The translations under genes were made by a program, and so were the position numbers. The notes under the pieces were generated by a model. The model saw only the letters and a list, made by a program, of their open reading frames with translations, was not told where the DNA came from and ran no database searches. DNA of 64,000 bases. Origin: Neobacillus dielmonensis (GTDB taxonomy: Bacteria; Bacillota; Bacilli; Bacillales; Cytobacillaceae). Positions within the stretch are counted from its first letter, which is position 1, and each line of letters opens with the position of its first letter. The stretch covers positions 7,857 to 71,856 of the forward strand of contig NZ_HG942073.1 of assembly GCF_000612665.1 (NCBI RefSeq). Direction: 5' to 3'. This document shows, one piece after another, positions 1 to 8,247 of the stretch.

Positions 1-70
1 CGCAAGCGCCGAGGAGGCTCCCGGAACCTCCCCGCGGAAAGCGAAGCGCCTGGAGCGCAAATCAACAGGC
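1..70 (+). repeat. Bacillus-type interspersed intergenic repeat, 3' part
   Basis: GC-rich non-coding sequence at the window edge with the words GAGGAGGCTC, CCGCGGAAAGCGAAGC and CTGGAGCGCAAATCAAC. From memory this is the 3' half of an interspersed repeat common between genes in Bacillus and related genera. Its base composition stands out from the AT-rich surroundings. The 5' part lies outside the window. Recognition is by memory only. Confidence 0.4.
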
Positions 71-91
71 CAATCGAACGAGCCAAAAACT

Positions 92-145
92 AAAAAAGGG
101 GGCTATCCAAAGTCAGTTACCTGACTTTTTGGATAGCCCCTTTTT
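92..145 (-). terminator. Rho-independent terminator of the acyl-CoA synthetase gene
   Basis: Near-perfect inverted repeat with arms GGGGCTATCCAAAGTCAG and CTGACTTTTTGGATAGCCCC around a TTAC loop, flanked by A and T runs. It lies directly after the stop of the minus-strand gene that ends at 147 and could work in both directions. Confidence 0.85.
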
Positions 146-146
146 G

Positions 147-1646
147 CTAGACTTTCATGCTCATTTCTTTTAATTTCTTTTTATCAATTTTTCCAACATG
201 GGTTTTGGGCAGTTCTTGTAAAAAGACAAATTGTTTGGGGATTTTATACCCGCCAAGTTTCAACTCACAATATCTTTTGAGATCACCTGCATCTAATGAA
301 TAGGTAGGCTTTAATACAATGAACGCCGCAACCATTTCCCCCCATTTTTCATCTGGCAGCCCGATAACGGCAGTTTCATCAATGGCTGGGTGAGCAGCTA
401 ACCATTGCTCCACTTCTAGCGGATAAACATTTTCCCCGCCGGAAATAATCATATCCTTTTTCCGTCCTACAATATAATAAAATCCCTGTTCATCCCTTTT
501 CGCCAAATCCCCTGTTTGAATCCAGCCATCCGCCCATGTTTCCTGGGTCGCTGTTTCATTTTTCCAATAAACAGTGAAGGAATGTTTGCCGCGAATTAGC
601 AGCTCGCCAACCTCATTCGACTGCGCTTCCTGTCCGTCCGGCTTCACAATTTTTATCGCATTAAACAACATGGGTTTCCCTACAGAACCGCGTTTTATTT
701 GCGCTTGTTCCGGGGTAATAAAGAAATTATTTGGCCCCGCTTCTGTCAGACCATAGCCTTCTTTAAATGCTATGCCTTTTTTCTGAAAAGCTTCATAAAT
801 GCTTAATGGGCATGGTGCCGCTCCCGACAAGAATACCCTCATAGTTGGAAAGCTGCTGTTTTGAAATTCCTCTGTCTGGATGAGGAGATGGTACATGGTT
901 GGAACTAATAGGATAATAGTACACCCGTAACGATTGATAGATTCAACGGTTTTTGCACCGGAAAATTGTTCTCCAATCACCACGGTTCCCCCATTCATTA
1001 AGATTGGGATAGACAAGGCGTTTAACCCTCCTGTATGAAACATAGGCATATAGTTGATCGTCACATCATCCGAGGACAATCCCCAGCTCAAAATCGTGTT
1101 AATAGCGTTCCAAAGGATTGATTGGTGACTCAAAACCACCCCTTTTGGTCTACCTGTTGTCCCGCCAGTATAAATCATTGCCAATGGGTCATTTTCTTCC
1201 ATGTCATCAGAAAATTTGTAGTTAATTGGATAGGATGTAATCCTATCGTATTCCTCATTACCTATAGAAAAAAGTCTCAAATTGTTATCATTTAGTGGTT
1301 TTGATAGGTTCTTAAACTGCAGGTGAATCCCTATCAAAACAGGTGTACAATCTTCTAAAATTTCGTTTATTTCAAGCAAGGATAGTCGCCAGTTGAGCGG
1401 AACAAAAATCGCTCCAATTTTTCCACAGGCAAAGAGTAAATCGAAATAGCTTATATGAGGCGGTGATAAAAGGGCAACCCGATCCCCTTTTGTGACACCT
1501 TGCTTTATGAGCCAGCTCGAAACCGCATTCGCGCGGTGATTCAATGCTTCAAATGTCCATGTTTTATTGGTTTTTTCATCTATTATTGCTGTCTTTTTTG
1601 GGGATAATCTTGCACGATTCTCCAGCCAATCCAGTTCCCACCTCAC
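147..1646 (-). CDS. AMP-dependent acyl-CoA synthetase (class I adenylate-forming ligase)
   Basis: Activates a carboxylic acid to its acyl-CoA through an acyl-adenylate. The 499-residue length fits the family. Visible motifs are the P-loop YTGGTTGRPKG (about 159-169), GYGLTE (297-302), the TGD motif (378-380), the hinge GRKKDMI (394-400) and the C-terminal catalytic lysine in VGKID (about 486). The start is GTG, 10 nt after AAGGAG. It is separated from the upstream SDR gene by about 310 bp that hold a terminator and GTTACA repeats, so it probably has its own promoter while belonging to the same pathway. The acid substrate cannot be read from the sequence. Fatty, aryl or branched acids are all possible. 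Confidence 0.9.
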   Translation of the reverse strand: MRWELDWLENRARLSPKKTAIIDEKTNKTWTFEALNHRANAVSSWLIKQGVTKGDRVALLSPPHISYFDLLFACGKIGAIFVPLNWRLSLLEINEILEDCTPVLIGIHLQFKNLSKPLNDNNLRLFSIGNEEYDRITSYPINYKFSDDMEENDPLAMIYTGGTTGRPKGVVLSHQSILWNAINTILSWGLSSDDVTINYMPMFHTGGLNALSIPILMNGGTVVIGEQFSGAKTVESINRYGCTIILLVPTMYHLLIQTEEFQNSSFPTMRVFLSGAAPCPLSIYEAFQKKGIAFKEGYGLTEAGPNNFFITPEQAQIKRGSVGKPMLFNAIKIVKPDGQEAQSNEVGELLIRGKHSFTVYWKNETATQETWADGWIQTGDLAKRDEQGFYYIVGRKKDMIISGGENVYPLEVEQWLAAHPAIDETAVIGLPDEKWGEMVAAFIVLKPTYSLDAGDLKRYCELKLGGYKIPKQFVFLQELPKTHVGKIDKKKLKEMSMKV

Positions 1647-1681
1647 TGAATGATCGCTCCTTCACTAGTAGATGAATATAT

Positions 1682-1712
1682 GTTACAAAAACGTAGTTAC
1701 AGGTAAGTTACA
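1682..1712 (-). promoter_or_regulatory. Direct TGTAAC repeats upstream of the acyl-CoA synthetase gene (candidate BTAD/SARP-type operator)
   Basis: Read on the coding strand there are three TGTAAC copies, at 1712-1707, 1701-1696 and 1687-1682. The first two start 11 bp apart and the third 14 bp further on. TATATT follows the last copy after one base and could be the -10 box; CTGTAA of the middle copy lies 16 bp upstream of it and could be the -35 box. A similar pair 11 bp apart lies upstream of the transporter operon (9541-9557). Eleven-bp direct repeats overlapping the -35 region are the usual target of SARP/BTAD regulators, and such a regulator is encoded at 9745-12981. The link is inferred. 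Confidence 0.45.
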
Positions 1713-1870
1713 GCAAGGCTTCCATGCTAGTTTTAAACCTGTGTAAAAAGAAATTGCTGATTTTTGTAAACCAGTGATTGGAGAGGAATGCGTGATGACT
1801 TCTAGAAAGTCCCCAATTATGCTATCTGATTTTCTACGTTCGCAGAGATGATTCAATAAAGAAATTCAGT

Positions 1871-1906
1871 GTCCTGCGGAGTATCGGGCAGGGGAGACCC
1901 CGCTGG
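1871..1906 (+). repeat. Fragment of Bacillus-type interspersed repeat, 5' part
   Basis: GTCCTGCGGAGTATCGGGCA followed by GGGGAGACCCCGC resembles the 5' half of the same family of GC-rich intergenic repeats whose 3' half begins the window. It is non-coding and diverged. Recognition is from memory. Confidence 0.35.
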
Positions 1907-1924
1907 TACTTAACACAGCCTTTA

Positions 1925-1953
1925 TAAAAAAAAACGACCTAAAAAAAGGCCGT
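1925..1953 (-). terminator. Terminator of the transporter/acyl-metabolism operon
   Basis: On the minus strand a 7-bp stem ACGGCCT/AGGTCGT (one G-U pair) is followed by nine T residues, immediately after the SDR stop codon. Confidence 0.8.
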
Positions 1954-1960
1954 CCTTCCT

Positions 1961-2701
1961 TTACATCATGATCCCGCCATCTACATGTAGTACGGTTCCA
2001 TTTACATAACCTGCTTCATCTGATGCAAGAAACAAATAAGCATTGGCAATGTCCTCAGGCTTGCCTAGTCTGGCAAGCGGTACCATTTGTTTCATTTGTT
2101 CAAGAATCTTTTCAGGCACCTGTGCTGTCATTCCAGTTTCTATAAACCCTGGAGCAACAGCATTCACCGTAATTCCTTTTCGCCCCAATTCTTTCGCCCA
2201 AGTTTTTGTCATCCCGACAACTCCCGCTTTAGTTGCCGCATAATTTGTTTGGCCAATATTCCCATAAACACCCGAAACCGAGGAAGTGTTAATAATTCTT
2301 CCCTTGCCGTTTTCAATCAACGCTGGCAGTACCGCCTGTGTGCAATGAAACACCCCAGTCAAATTGACATCCAAAACGCTTTGAAAATCAGCAGGTGCTA
2401 ATTTAGAAAGCAGAGCATCCTTAGTAATCCCAGCATTATTAACTAAAATATCAATTTTTCCGTAGAGTCTAAGCACTTGCTCCACCATTCGGTCAACACT
2501 CTCGCGATCTGCCACATTGACCTGAAAAAAGCTAACTTCATAGTCTTTATTGCGAAGTTCACGCGCACTTACTTCTCCTAGTTCTTCATTAAAGTCGGCT
2601 ACGGCCACTTTTGCTCCTTCACGAGCAAACACTTCGGCCGCAGCTAAACCAATGCCATTGGCCGCCCCAGTTATAATGGCCACTTTACCAACTAACCTCA
2701 T
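1961..2701 (-). CDS. SDR-family 3-oxoacyl-reductase-like protein (FabG type)
   Basis: Classical short-chain dehydrogenase of 246 residues, expected to reduce or oxidise a 3-oxoacyl/3-hydroxyacyl thioester or a similar alcohol with NAD(P)H. The cofactor motif TGAANGIG is at 11-18, NNAG at 88-91, the catalytic Ser near 140-141 and YAATK with Tyr154 and Lys158. The C-terminus VNGTVLHVDGGIMM is typical of FabG-like proteins. Its ATG overlaps the hydrolase stop codon by 4 bp (ATGA), so translation is coupled. It is the last gene of the long operon before a terminator. True FabG of fatty acid synthesis is normally encoded with fabD and acpP, so this is more likely a catabolic paralogue. Confidence 0.88.
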   Translation of the reverse strand: MRLVGKVAIITGAANGIGLAAAEVFAREGAKVAVADFNEELGEVSARELRNKDYEVSFFQVNVADRESVDRMVEQVLRLYGKIDILVNNAGITKDALLSKLAPADFQSVLDVNLTGVFHCTQAVLPALIENGKGRIINTSSVSGVYGNIGQTNYAATKAGVVGMTKTWAKELGRKGITVNAVAPGFIETGMTAQVPEKILEQMKQMVPLARLGKPEDIANAYLFLASDEAGYVNGTVLHVDGGIMM

Positions 2702-3609
2702 ACCTGTACCTCACTATCCAAAAATTGCTCCATTGCCTTCAATAATTGCTCCAAATCGTCAATTAGTGCGGAATGACCACAATTTTTCAATTCGACTACC
2801 GTTGCTTTATCACCTAAGTCCTTAATCAACTCGTCAGTCATTTCCTGTACAACCACCATATCACGATCCCCATACAACACGAGAACAGGGACTTTGATGT
2901 CGTCTACTTTTCCATTGCCTTCTACTAAACCGTTATGGTGATGGCTAATATTAAAATGATTTAAAGCATAATAAACTTCGGCTAAATTTTGCTGTGTCCG
3001 CATATCTTGAACATACTCATCATACAGTTCTGGTTCTGGCTGCTTGTGGGTATAAATGACCGAATTCCAGATTAATTTTAACAAAGCTGTATCGTTTGTA
3101 TCGTAAGCTGTTTGGATGGGAATATACCGAACCAAATCCCGCTTCATTTCTTCATGCATTGTCATTCTGCGCGGTTCCTCAGTGTCCTTCAGCTTTCCGT
3201 CAAAAGGATAACCTCTGGTGGAGGCGGATGCGAGAAGAATCAGCTTATTGCTATAATCCGGGTAATCTGCACAAAATTGCATGGCAATCGCCCCGCCCAA
3301 TGACCATCCGGCAATGGCAAAATTCCTTAACCCAATCGCATCAACAAACAGCTTGACGTCATCGGCAAAATCCTTTATCGACATGATCAACTGGTTATAG
3401 CTGGAACCGCCAAAGCCTCTTAAATCTACCGCGTAAACTTTGTACTTTTCATCCAAATTGTCAATCACAAGATCCCAGTGCTTCGAGGAAGTCATATTGC
3501 CGTGAATCAATAATAAATTGATCTCCCCGCCATCTCTTTCCCGATATGCAAGCGTTTCCCCATTCGATAAGTGGACTTCCTTTAACGTAACATTTGCCAA
3601 TTTAATCAC
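2698..3609 (-). CDS. Alpha/beta-fold hydrolase
   Basis: 303-residue alpha/beta hydrolase. HGN at 36-38 supplies the oxyanion hole, GWSLGG holds the nucleophile Ser103, an Asp in LYGDRD (about 248-250) and His279 in NCGHS complete the triad. No signal peptide is visible, so it acts in the cytoplasm. It could be an esterase, a thioesterase or a C-C hydrolase; the sequence does not decide. It overlaps the KAS III-like gene by 8 bp and the SDR gene by 4 bp. The GTG at 3609 follows GGGGGAAAG closely; a TTG at 3600 with AAGGTGAT upstream is an alternative start. Confidence 0.85.
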   Translation of the reverse strand: MIKLANVTLKEVHLSNGETLAYRERDGGEINLLLIHGNMTSSKHWDLVIDNLDEKYKVYAVDLRGFGGSSYNQLIMSIKDFADDVKLFVDAIGLRNFAIAGWSLGGAIAMQFCADYPDYSNKLILLASASTRGYPFDGKLKDTEEPRRMTMHEEMKRDLVRYIPIQTAYDTNDTALLKLIWNSVIYTHKQPEPELYDEYVQDMRTQQNLAEVYYALNHFNISHHHNGLVEGNGKVDDIKVPVLVLYGDRDMVVVQEMTDELIKDLGDKATVVELKNCGHSALIDDLEQLLKAMEQFLDSEVQV

Positions 3610-4615
3610 CTTTCCCCCATTTTATAGTGGTTGCTCCCCAAGCGTAGCCAATACCTGCGCTAACAAAGACAACGACATCGCCATCTTTTATTTTTTCTTG
3701 CTCTAAAGCCAGCTCCAGCGATAAAATTTGGTCGAATTGACCGATATGTCCATATTCCTCAAGATAAATCGACTGCTCCTCTGACAAGCCCAGTTCATCC
3801 AACACATATTGATGGGCCGAACGCTTCATGTGTAATATGGCCAAATAATTAATTTTCTCGACCGTATAGCCACTTTTCCTGATGGACTCCCGAATCACTT
3901 TTAAAAAATTGGTCATCGATTGTTGTTCCAGCCGCTGTTTCATTCCCTCAGGGTCCAGCACATCCAACATATTCTGGCGGTTCTCTAATGCCTCTTTTGT
4001 GATTGGATTCTTGGTCCCTCCTGCTACGACTACAACGTCCTCAGAAAAAGAACCATCCGTAATGAGTTTTGTCTCTAACAGCAAATTTTCTTCGTACCCT
4101 TTTCTCAAAAGAATTGCGCCGCTCCCAGCCCCGAGATTGTACATAAACCTGGTTCTAGGATTCTGGTAATCAATGAAATCCACATTGCGGTACCCGCCCG
4201 CAAGGAGCACCGTATTTATTTCAGGATCGGCCAGCATCATACTTTTCGCCACTTTCAACGCCATGACCGTTGTCCCGCATCTTAATGCCAAATCGAAGGC
4301 CCAGGCGTTATACGCGCCAATCTCCTCCTGCAGCTTGATTCCTGCTGTCCACAACGGATATTCCTTATGTTCTTCGCCAATATAGATAACAAGGTCAATC
4401 TCTAGCGGGTCGATTCCTGCCTTTTCAAGCGCCTTTTTTGCGGCCACAATCCCCATTTGACATGTATGGTCTTGTAGTCCGGGAATATGTTTTTTCTTAA
4501 TCCCCATCTTCCCTTCGACAACCGCTGGAGGAAGACCTGCCAGCTCCGCTATTTCTTTGCCGGATATGGTTACATCCGGCAAATAAGTTCCTGTGCTCAG
4601 TATGCCAATCTGCAC
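3602..4615 (-). CDS. 3-oxoacyl-ACP synthase III-like protein (thiolase superfamily)
   Basis: 337-residue condensing enzyme of the FabH/HMG-CoA synthase type. The active-site Cys lies in ALRCGTT (about 113) and a His in ILHMKRS (about 262). The third FabH catalytic residue, normally Asn in YGNTS, is replaced by His in EYGHIGQ (about 290), so it is not an ordinary FabH. Reading from GTG 4615 places AGGAGGTGA about 7 nt upstream; an in-frame GTG at 4624 lies inside that ribosome site and is unlikely. It sits between a 59-residue gene and the hydrolase, in one operon with the transporter. It probably condenses or cleaves an acyl-CoA during catabolism of an imported compound. Confidence 0.82.
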   Translation of the reverse strand: MQIGILSTGTYLPDVTISGKEIAELAGLPPAVVEGKMGIKKKHIPGLQDHTCQMGIVAAKKALEKAGIDPLEIDLVIYIGEEHKEYPLWTAGIKLQEEIGAYNAWAFDLALRCGTTVMALKVAKSMMLADPEINTVLLAGGYRNVDFIDYQNPRTRFMYNLGAGSGAILLRKGYEENLLLETKLITDGSFSEDVVVVAGGTKNPITKEALENRQNMLDVLDPEGMKQRLEQQSMTNFLKVIRESIRKSGYTVEKINYLAILHMKRSAHQYVLDELGLSEEQSIYLEEYGHIGQFDQILSLELALEQEKIKDGDVVVFVSAGIGYAWGATTIKWGKGD

Positions 4616-4629
4616 GATAATCACCTCCT

Positions 4630-4809
4630 CTACGACTCTTCCGCAATCTCCTTCATAAACGACATGGCCTCTTCAATAGATTCAAATAATGTCTCACGGT
4701 CTTCCTGTACATGGGTCACCTTTATCCGCCATTGTTTGTTTCCCGTTTCCTTCTCTACAGCAGCCACTTGAAAGCGGACAACGAAGGAAGCAATTTGTTT
4801 GGTATCCAT
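4630..4809 (-). CDS. Small conserved-looking protein of the transporter operon (59 aa)
   Basis: Short gene between livM and the KAS III-like gene. It starts with ATG 4809 eight bases after a strong AAAGGAGGAG-type site and ends at TAG 4630, 14 bp before the next start. The protein begins MDTKQIASFVVRFQ, has alternating hydrophobic residues suggestive of a beta-hairpin (FVVRFQVAAVEK, QWRIKVTHV) and ends in an acidic helix (ETLFESIEEAMSFMKEI). This beta-beta-alpha pattern resembles small accessory domains, but I do not recognise the family. Operon position and spacing support a real gene working with the adjacent synthase. Confidence 0.75.
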   Translation of the reverse strand: MDTKQIASFVVRFQVAAVEKETGNKQWRIKVTHVQEDRETLFESIEEAMSFMKEIAEES

Positions 4810-4821
4810 TTGCTCCTCCTT

Positions 4822-5823
4822 TTACCCCGCTGCCTTTTGTTCGCTTTTGACAGGATAAGATTTCTTCTTGCGTTTCCAAGCTATTTTCCTCAATGTCCCA
4901 ACAATTCCTTGTGGGAAAAACATAACCACTAGAATGTAAATAATTCCGAAGAAGATAATCCAGCGTTCGAAAATCCAATGTTCCTTGGCAAGCCCCGTCA
5001 ACCAGTCATGAGCAAATTCGATGATCCCCGCGCCAATAATGGGTCCCGCCAAGGTGCCTACTCCTCCAATAATTGTCATCAACAGGGCATCCAGCGTGAT
5101 ATCCATTGAAAACACACTGGTATTCACGTAGCGAAGCGAAATCGCATATAAAATTCCGGCGATCCCGGCTAAAACTCCGGAAACCACACTAGCAGCAATT
5201 TTATAATGCAGCACCTGAAAACCAAGGGATGCAGTTCTTTGTTCATTTTCCCTAATGGCTTGGAGGACTCGGCCAAGAGGAGAATTCACAAAGCGCCTTA
5301 AACCAAAGAAAACCGCAGCCATACCAATTAAGCAAAGGAGATAAAAATTGGTCCGGTCAATAAACAGTTCCGGAACTCTAAAGGTGAAACCGTCATTCCC
5401 AAAAGTGAGCGTCCGCCATTTTTCAGCCAGGACTAAAAACAAACCGGCCAAGGACATGGTTAACATTGCATAGAAGTGGCTTTTCAGCCGCAATGTTAAT
5501 AACCCGACAATGAAACTGACAATCGCCGTCAGCGCAATCGTAGTCAGTACCGCCCATAGGAAATAGGTCATATCCGGTTCAAATCGTTTCATAAAAATGC
5601 CGATTGAATACGACCCAAGGCCAAAATACATGGCATGGCCAAAGGAAACAATCCCGGTAAAACCAATTAACAGGTCGTAGCTCATGGCAAAGATTGAAAA
5701 GATGAAAATTTGCGTAAGTAAAATTAATAAATTCCTAGATTCATATACAAAAGGTAACAGGAAAAGCAATAGAATGAATAACAAGAAAATAATCGCCGGC
5801 CGCTTGTCTGCAAATTTGTTCAT
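4822..5823 (-). CDS. livM: Branched-chain amino acid-type ABC transporter permease LivM
   Basis: Integral membrane permease of 333 residues, one half of the channel of a HAAT-family importer. Many hydrophobic segments are visible, with the family signature around GFTGIVSFGHAMYFGLGSY and the cytoplasmic ATPase-contact loop near NSPLGRVLQAIRENEQRTASL. Start ATG 5823 follows AGGGGTGAGGG; an upstream in-frame GTG at 5841 overlaps livH and lies before that site. It is 4 bp from livH. HAAT importers carry branched amino acids, amides, urea or aromatic and short acids, and the enzyme genes downstream suggest an organic acid here (inference). Confidence 0.9.
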   Translation of the reverse strand: MNKFADKRPAIIFLLFILLLFLLPFVYESRNLLILLTQIFIFSIFAMSYDLLIGFTGIVSFGHAMYFGLGSYSIGIFMKRFEPDMTYFLWAVLTTIALTAIVSFIVGLLTLRLKSHFYAMLTMSLAGLFLVLAEKWRTLTFGNDGFTFRVPELFIDRTNFYLLCLIGMAAVFFGLRRFVNSPLGRVLQAIRENEQRTASLGFQVLHYKIAASVVSGVLAGIAGILYAISLRYVNTSVFSMDITLDALLMTIIGGVGTLAGPIIGAGIIEFAHDWLTGLAKEHWIFERWIIFFGIIYILVVMFFPQGIVGTLRKIAWKRKKKSYPVKSEQKAAG

Positions 5824-5827
5824 TCCC

Positions 5828-6688
5828 TCACCCCTTCGCACTGAATAGGCCCTGCGGCCGGATAATTAATACGACAGCCATTAACAGCATGTTGACTGCT
5901 AGTGATAAATCCGGTACATAGTACGCCATAAACGAACCGGAAAGACCCACCAAAATGGCGGCTAATACGGAACCTTTAAAGTTTCCCATACCGCCTATCA
6001 CCACCACAATAAATGCCAATATAGCAAACTCCATCCCCATTCCGGCATGAATCACACCGGAATAAGGTCCCAGCAAAACTCCGCCAAGGGCAGCCATCCC
6101 GGCGCCAATCATGAATACAAACATAAATACCCGTTGGATGTTGATTCCGAGTGCCTGCACCATTTCCTTGTTCATGACACCCGCTTGAACCACCAGCCCT
6201 ATTTTGGTTTTTTTCAACATAAACTGGACCCCGGCGAAAACGAGCAGGCCCACAATGATAATAAACACCCGGTATTTTATCAGATTGATTTCACCAATCT
6301 CCCAGCTTCCTTTTAAGTAATCGGGAGGGGATGCCGTTAACTGATTAGGGCCCCAGATGACTTTCAGCATTTCCGAAAGAACCATCATCAGACCGAGAGT
6401 GATTAAAATTTGCTGAACATGGTTGCCGTATACCGGTTTAATAATCCATTTTTCTGTTACTATTCCTAAGATAAAACCGGTAACGATTGCCCCGATAATT
6501 CCGATTAAAAAGCTGTCTGTCTTGGAATAAATCCACAAGCCGCTGTAGGCTCCCCATGCGAATAATCCGCCATGGGCAAAATTCAGCACATCCATTAAGC
6601 CAAAGATCAGCGTGAGCCCGGCCGCCAATAAAAAAATTAGCATGCCGGTTGCCAGACCGTTTAAGGCCAAGTTCATAAATAAATCCAA
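5828..6688 (-). CDS. livH: Branched-chain amino acid-type ABC transporter permease LivH
   Basis: 286-residue permease partner of LivM, almost wholly hydrophobic, with the typical N-terminal GLATGMLIFLLAAGLTLIFG and FAHGG segment. TTG 6688 lies 8 nt from AAAGGAGG and is the best start; the next ATG (6676) is too far from the site. The gene follows livF by 17 bp on the same strand. Confidence 0.9.
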   Translation of the reverse strand: MDLFMNLALNGLATGMLIFLLAAGLTLIFGLMDVLNFAHGGLFAWGAYSGLWIYSKTDSFLIGIIGAIVTGFILGIVTEKWIIKPVYGNHVQQILITLGLMMVLSEMLKVIWGPNQLTASPPDYLKGSWEIGEINLIKYRVFIIIVGLLVFAGVQFMLKKTKIGLVVQAGVMNKEMVQALGINIQRVFMFVFMIGAGMAALGGVLLGPYSGVIHAGMGMEFAILAFIVVVIGGMGNFKGSVLAAILVGLSGSFMAYYVPDLSLAVNMLLMAVVLIIRPQGLFSAKG

Positions 6689-6705
6689 GAAGAATTCCTC
6701 CTTTC

Positions 6706-7416
6706 CTAGGCAATTCCCAAATACTTCCGTTTCATTTCTTCATCTTCTTTTAATTGCTTCATCGTCCCGTGACTGACAGTCCGGCCATCATCAATGATGT
6801 AAAAACAATCGCCAATCGTGCTGGCCATCATAAAGTTCTGCTCCACTAGAACAATCGTGGTTTGGTCTTTCATTTGCATAATCGAATCCATGACTTTTTC
6901 GACCATGATCGGGGCCAACCCCTTGCTCGGTTCATCAATCAACAGCAGTTCATTTTCATTGACATAGGCCCTGGCAATCGAAAGCATTTGTTTTTGCCCG
7001 CCGCTTAGCAGTCCTCCTGGTTTTTTCCAAAACTTTTTCAGGTCAGGGAACAGTTCAAGAACCCATTCCATCCGCTTGGCTGTTTCTTCATTATCTTTTT
7101 GTATGGCAACTTTCATATTCTCCTCAACCGTTAATCCGGCAAAAATTCCTTGATCTTCCGGTACATAGCCAATCCCTCTTTTGGCGATTGTATAGGTTGG
7201 GAATGTTTGAATTTCTTCCCCTTTAAATACAATACTTCCTTTTGATGCGGGATTAAGCCCCATAATCGTTCGCAGCGTTGTTGTTTTGCCTGCCCCATTT
7301 CTGCCAAGCAAAACAGTTACTTCTCCTTTTCTTACTTCAAATGAGACTCCTTGAAGGATATGATACTGACCGATATATGTCTCGACCTGATTAAGCTTCA
7401 GCAGGCTGTTATTCAT
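6706..7416 (-). CDS. livF: ABC transporter ATP-binding protein LivF
   Basis: 236-residue ATPase of the importer. Walker A GRNGAGKTT (about 38-46), signature LSGGQKQ, Walker B LLLIDEPSKGLAP and the H-loop region are all present. Instead of the usual switch His, VLVEQN is seen, which is normal for LivF. It overlaps livG by 8 bp. Confidence 0.92.
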   Translation of the reverse strand: MNNSLLKLNQVETYIGQYHILQGVSFEVRKGEVTVLLGRNGAGKTTTLRTIMGLNPASKGSIVFKGEEIQTFPTYTIAKRGIGYVPEDQGIFAGLTVEENMKVAIQKDNEETAKRMEWVLELFPDLKKFWKKPGGLLSGGQKQMLSIARAYVNENELLLIDEPSKGLAPIMVEKVMDSIMQMKDQTTIVLVEQNFMMASTIGDCFYIIDDGRTVSHGTMKQLKEDEEMKRKYLGIA

Positions 7417-8164
7417 AATGACCTCCTAAATAAGCAGACTGGACGGTCTCATTTTTCATGATTTCCTCCGGTGAGCCGTCCGCTAACAGCCGCCCGTTAA
7501 ATAACACCATGACGGAATCTGAAAGATCCAAAATCATATCCATTTTGTGTTCAATTAAAATGATGGTCCGGTTACCCTGATTTTTAATTCTTTTAATAAC
7601 CTCCAAAATGGCGGGTACTTCCTCTAAAGACATCCCCGCAGTGGGTTCATCCAATAAAAGCACCTCCGTTTCCAATGCAAGAAGCATGGCGATTTCCAGC
7701 TTTCGTTTCTCGCCGTGGGCCAAGTTACTAGCTAACGAATCCTTTTTCTCATCCAAAAGCACAAGCCGCAGCCAGTCTATTGCCTTTTCCTCGAAATGGC
7801 GGTATTTTTTATAGTGAAATAGCATTTGATAACGGATGCCTGCCTGGGATTGCACAGCAAGGCGCACGTTTTCGAGGACCGTTAAATTGGGAAAAACATT
7901 GGTAATCTGAAAGGACCGGCCAATCCCTTCCCTTGTCCGCTTGGTCGGGGAAAAATGGGTTATATCGTTGCCCCGATAAAAGACTTTTCCTTTGGTTGGC
8001 GCTAATTGGCCGCTTAACAGATTAAAGAATGTTGTCTTGCCTGCCCCATTCGGCCCAATGATGGACTTGAAATGTTTCTCAGGAACCGAGATGCTGACAG
8101 AATCAACAGCCGTATGCCCGCCAAATGTAATGGATAAATCATTGGTTTCAATTAAGGTTGCCAT
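7409..8164 (-). CDS. livG: ABC transporter ATP-binding protein LivG
   Basis: 251-residue ATPase, partner of LivF. Walker A GPNGAGKTT (about 37-45), signature LAHGEKRKLEIA, Walker B VLLLDEPTAGMS and IEHKMD with the switch His. ATG 8164 has GGTGG upstream. First gene after the binding protein, separated by 83 bp that hold a stable hairpin. Confidence 0.92.
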   Translation of the reverse strand: MATLIETNDLSITFGGHTAVDSVSISVPEKHFKSIIGPNGAGKTTFFNLLSGQLAPTKGKVFYRGNDITHFSPTKRTREGIGRSFQITNVFPNLTVLENVRLAVQSQAGIRYQMLFHYKKYRHFEEKAIDWLRLVLLDEKKDSLASNLAHGEKRKLEIAMLLALETEVLLLDEPTAGMSLEEVPAILEVIKRIKNQGNRTIILIEHKMDMILDLSDSVMVLFNGRLLADGSPEEIMKNETVQSAYLGGHYE

Positions 8165-8199
8165 TGGTACACCACCTAGTTAGAACTTGATAGAAATAG

Positions 8200-8235
8200 G
8201 GAGAGGCTGGCAAATAGTTGCTCGCCATCCCCTCC
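8200..8235 (-). other. Stable hairpin between binding-protein and ATPase genes
   Basis: Arms GGAGGGGATGGC and GCCAGCCTCTCC pair over 12 positions with one mismatch and one G-U pair, around a 12-nt loop. There is no T run, so it is more likely an mRNA-stabilising or processing hairpin. Such a hairpin would keep the binding protein more abundant than the membrane parts, as in many ABC operons. Confidence 0.5.
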
Positions 8236-8247
8236 AAAAATCAATGT

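Noticed and set aside
1790..1860. 18-codon frame after GGAGAGG in the gap upstream of the acyl-CoA synthetase gene
   Set aside because: Very short, low-complexity product next to a repeat fragment; nothing besides the ribosome-like site supports it.
4694..4978. 94-codon minus-strand frame overlapping the end of livM
   Set aside because: It overlaps livM and the 59-residue gene in another frame; both of those have better support.
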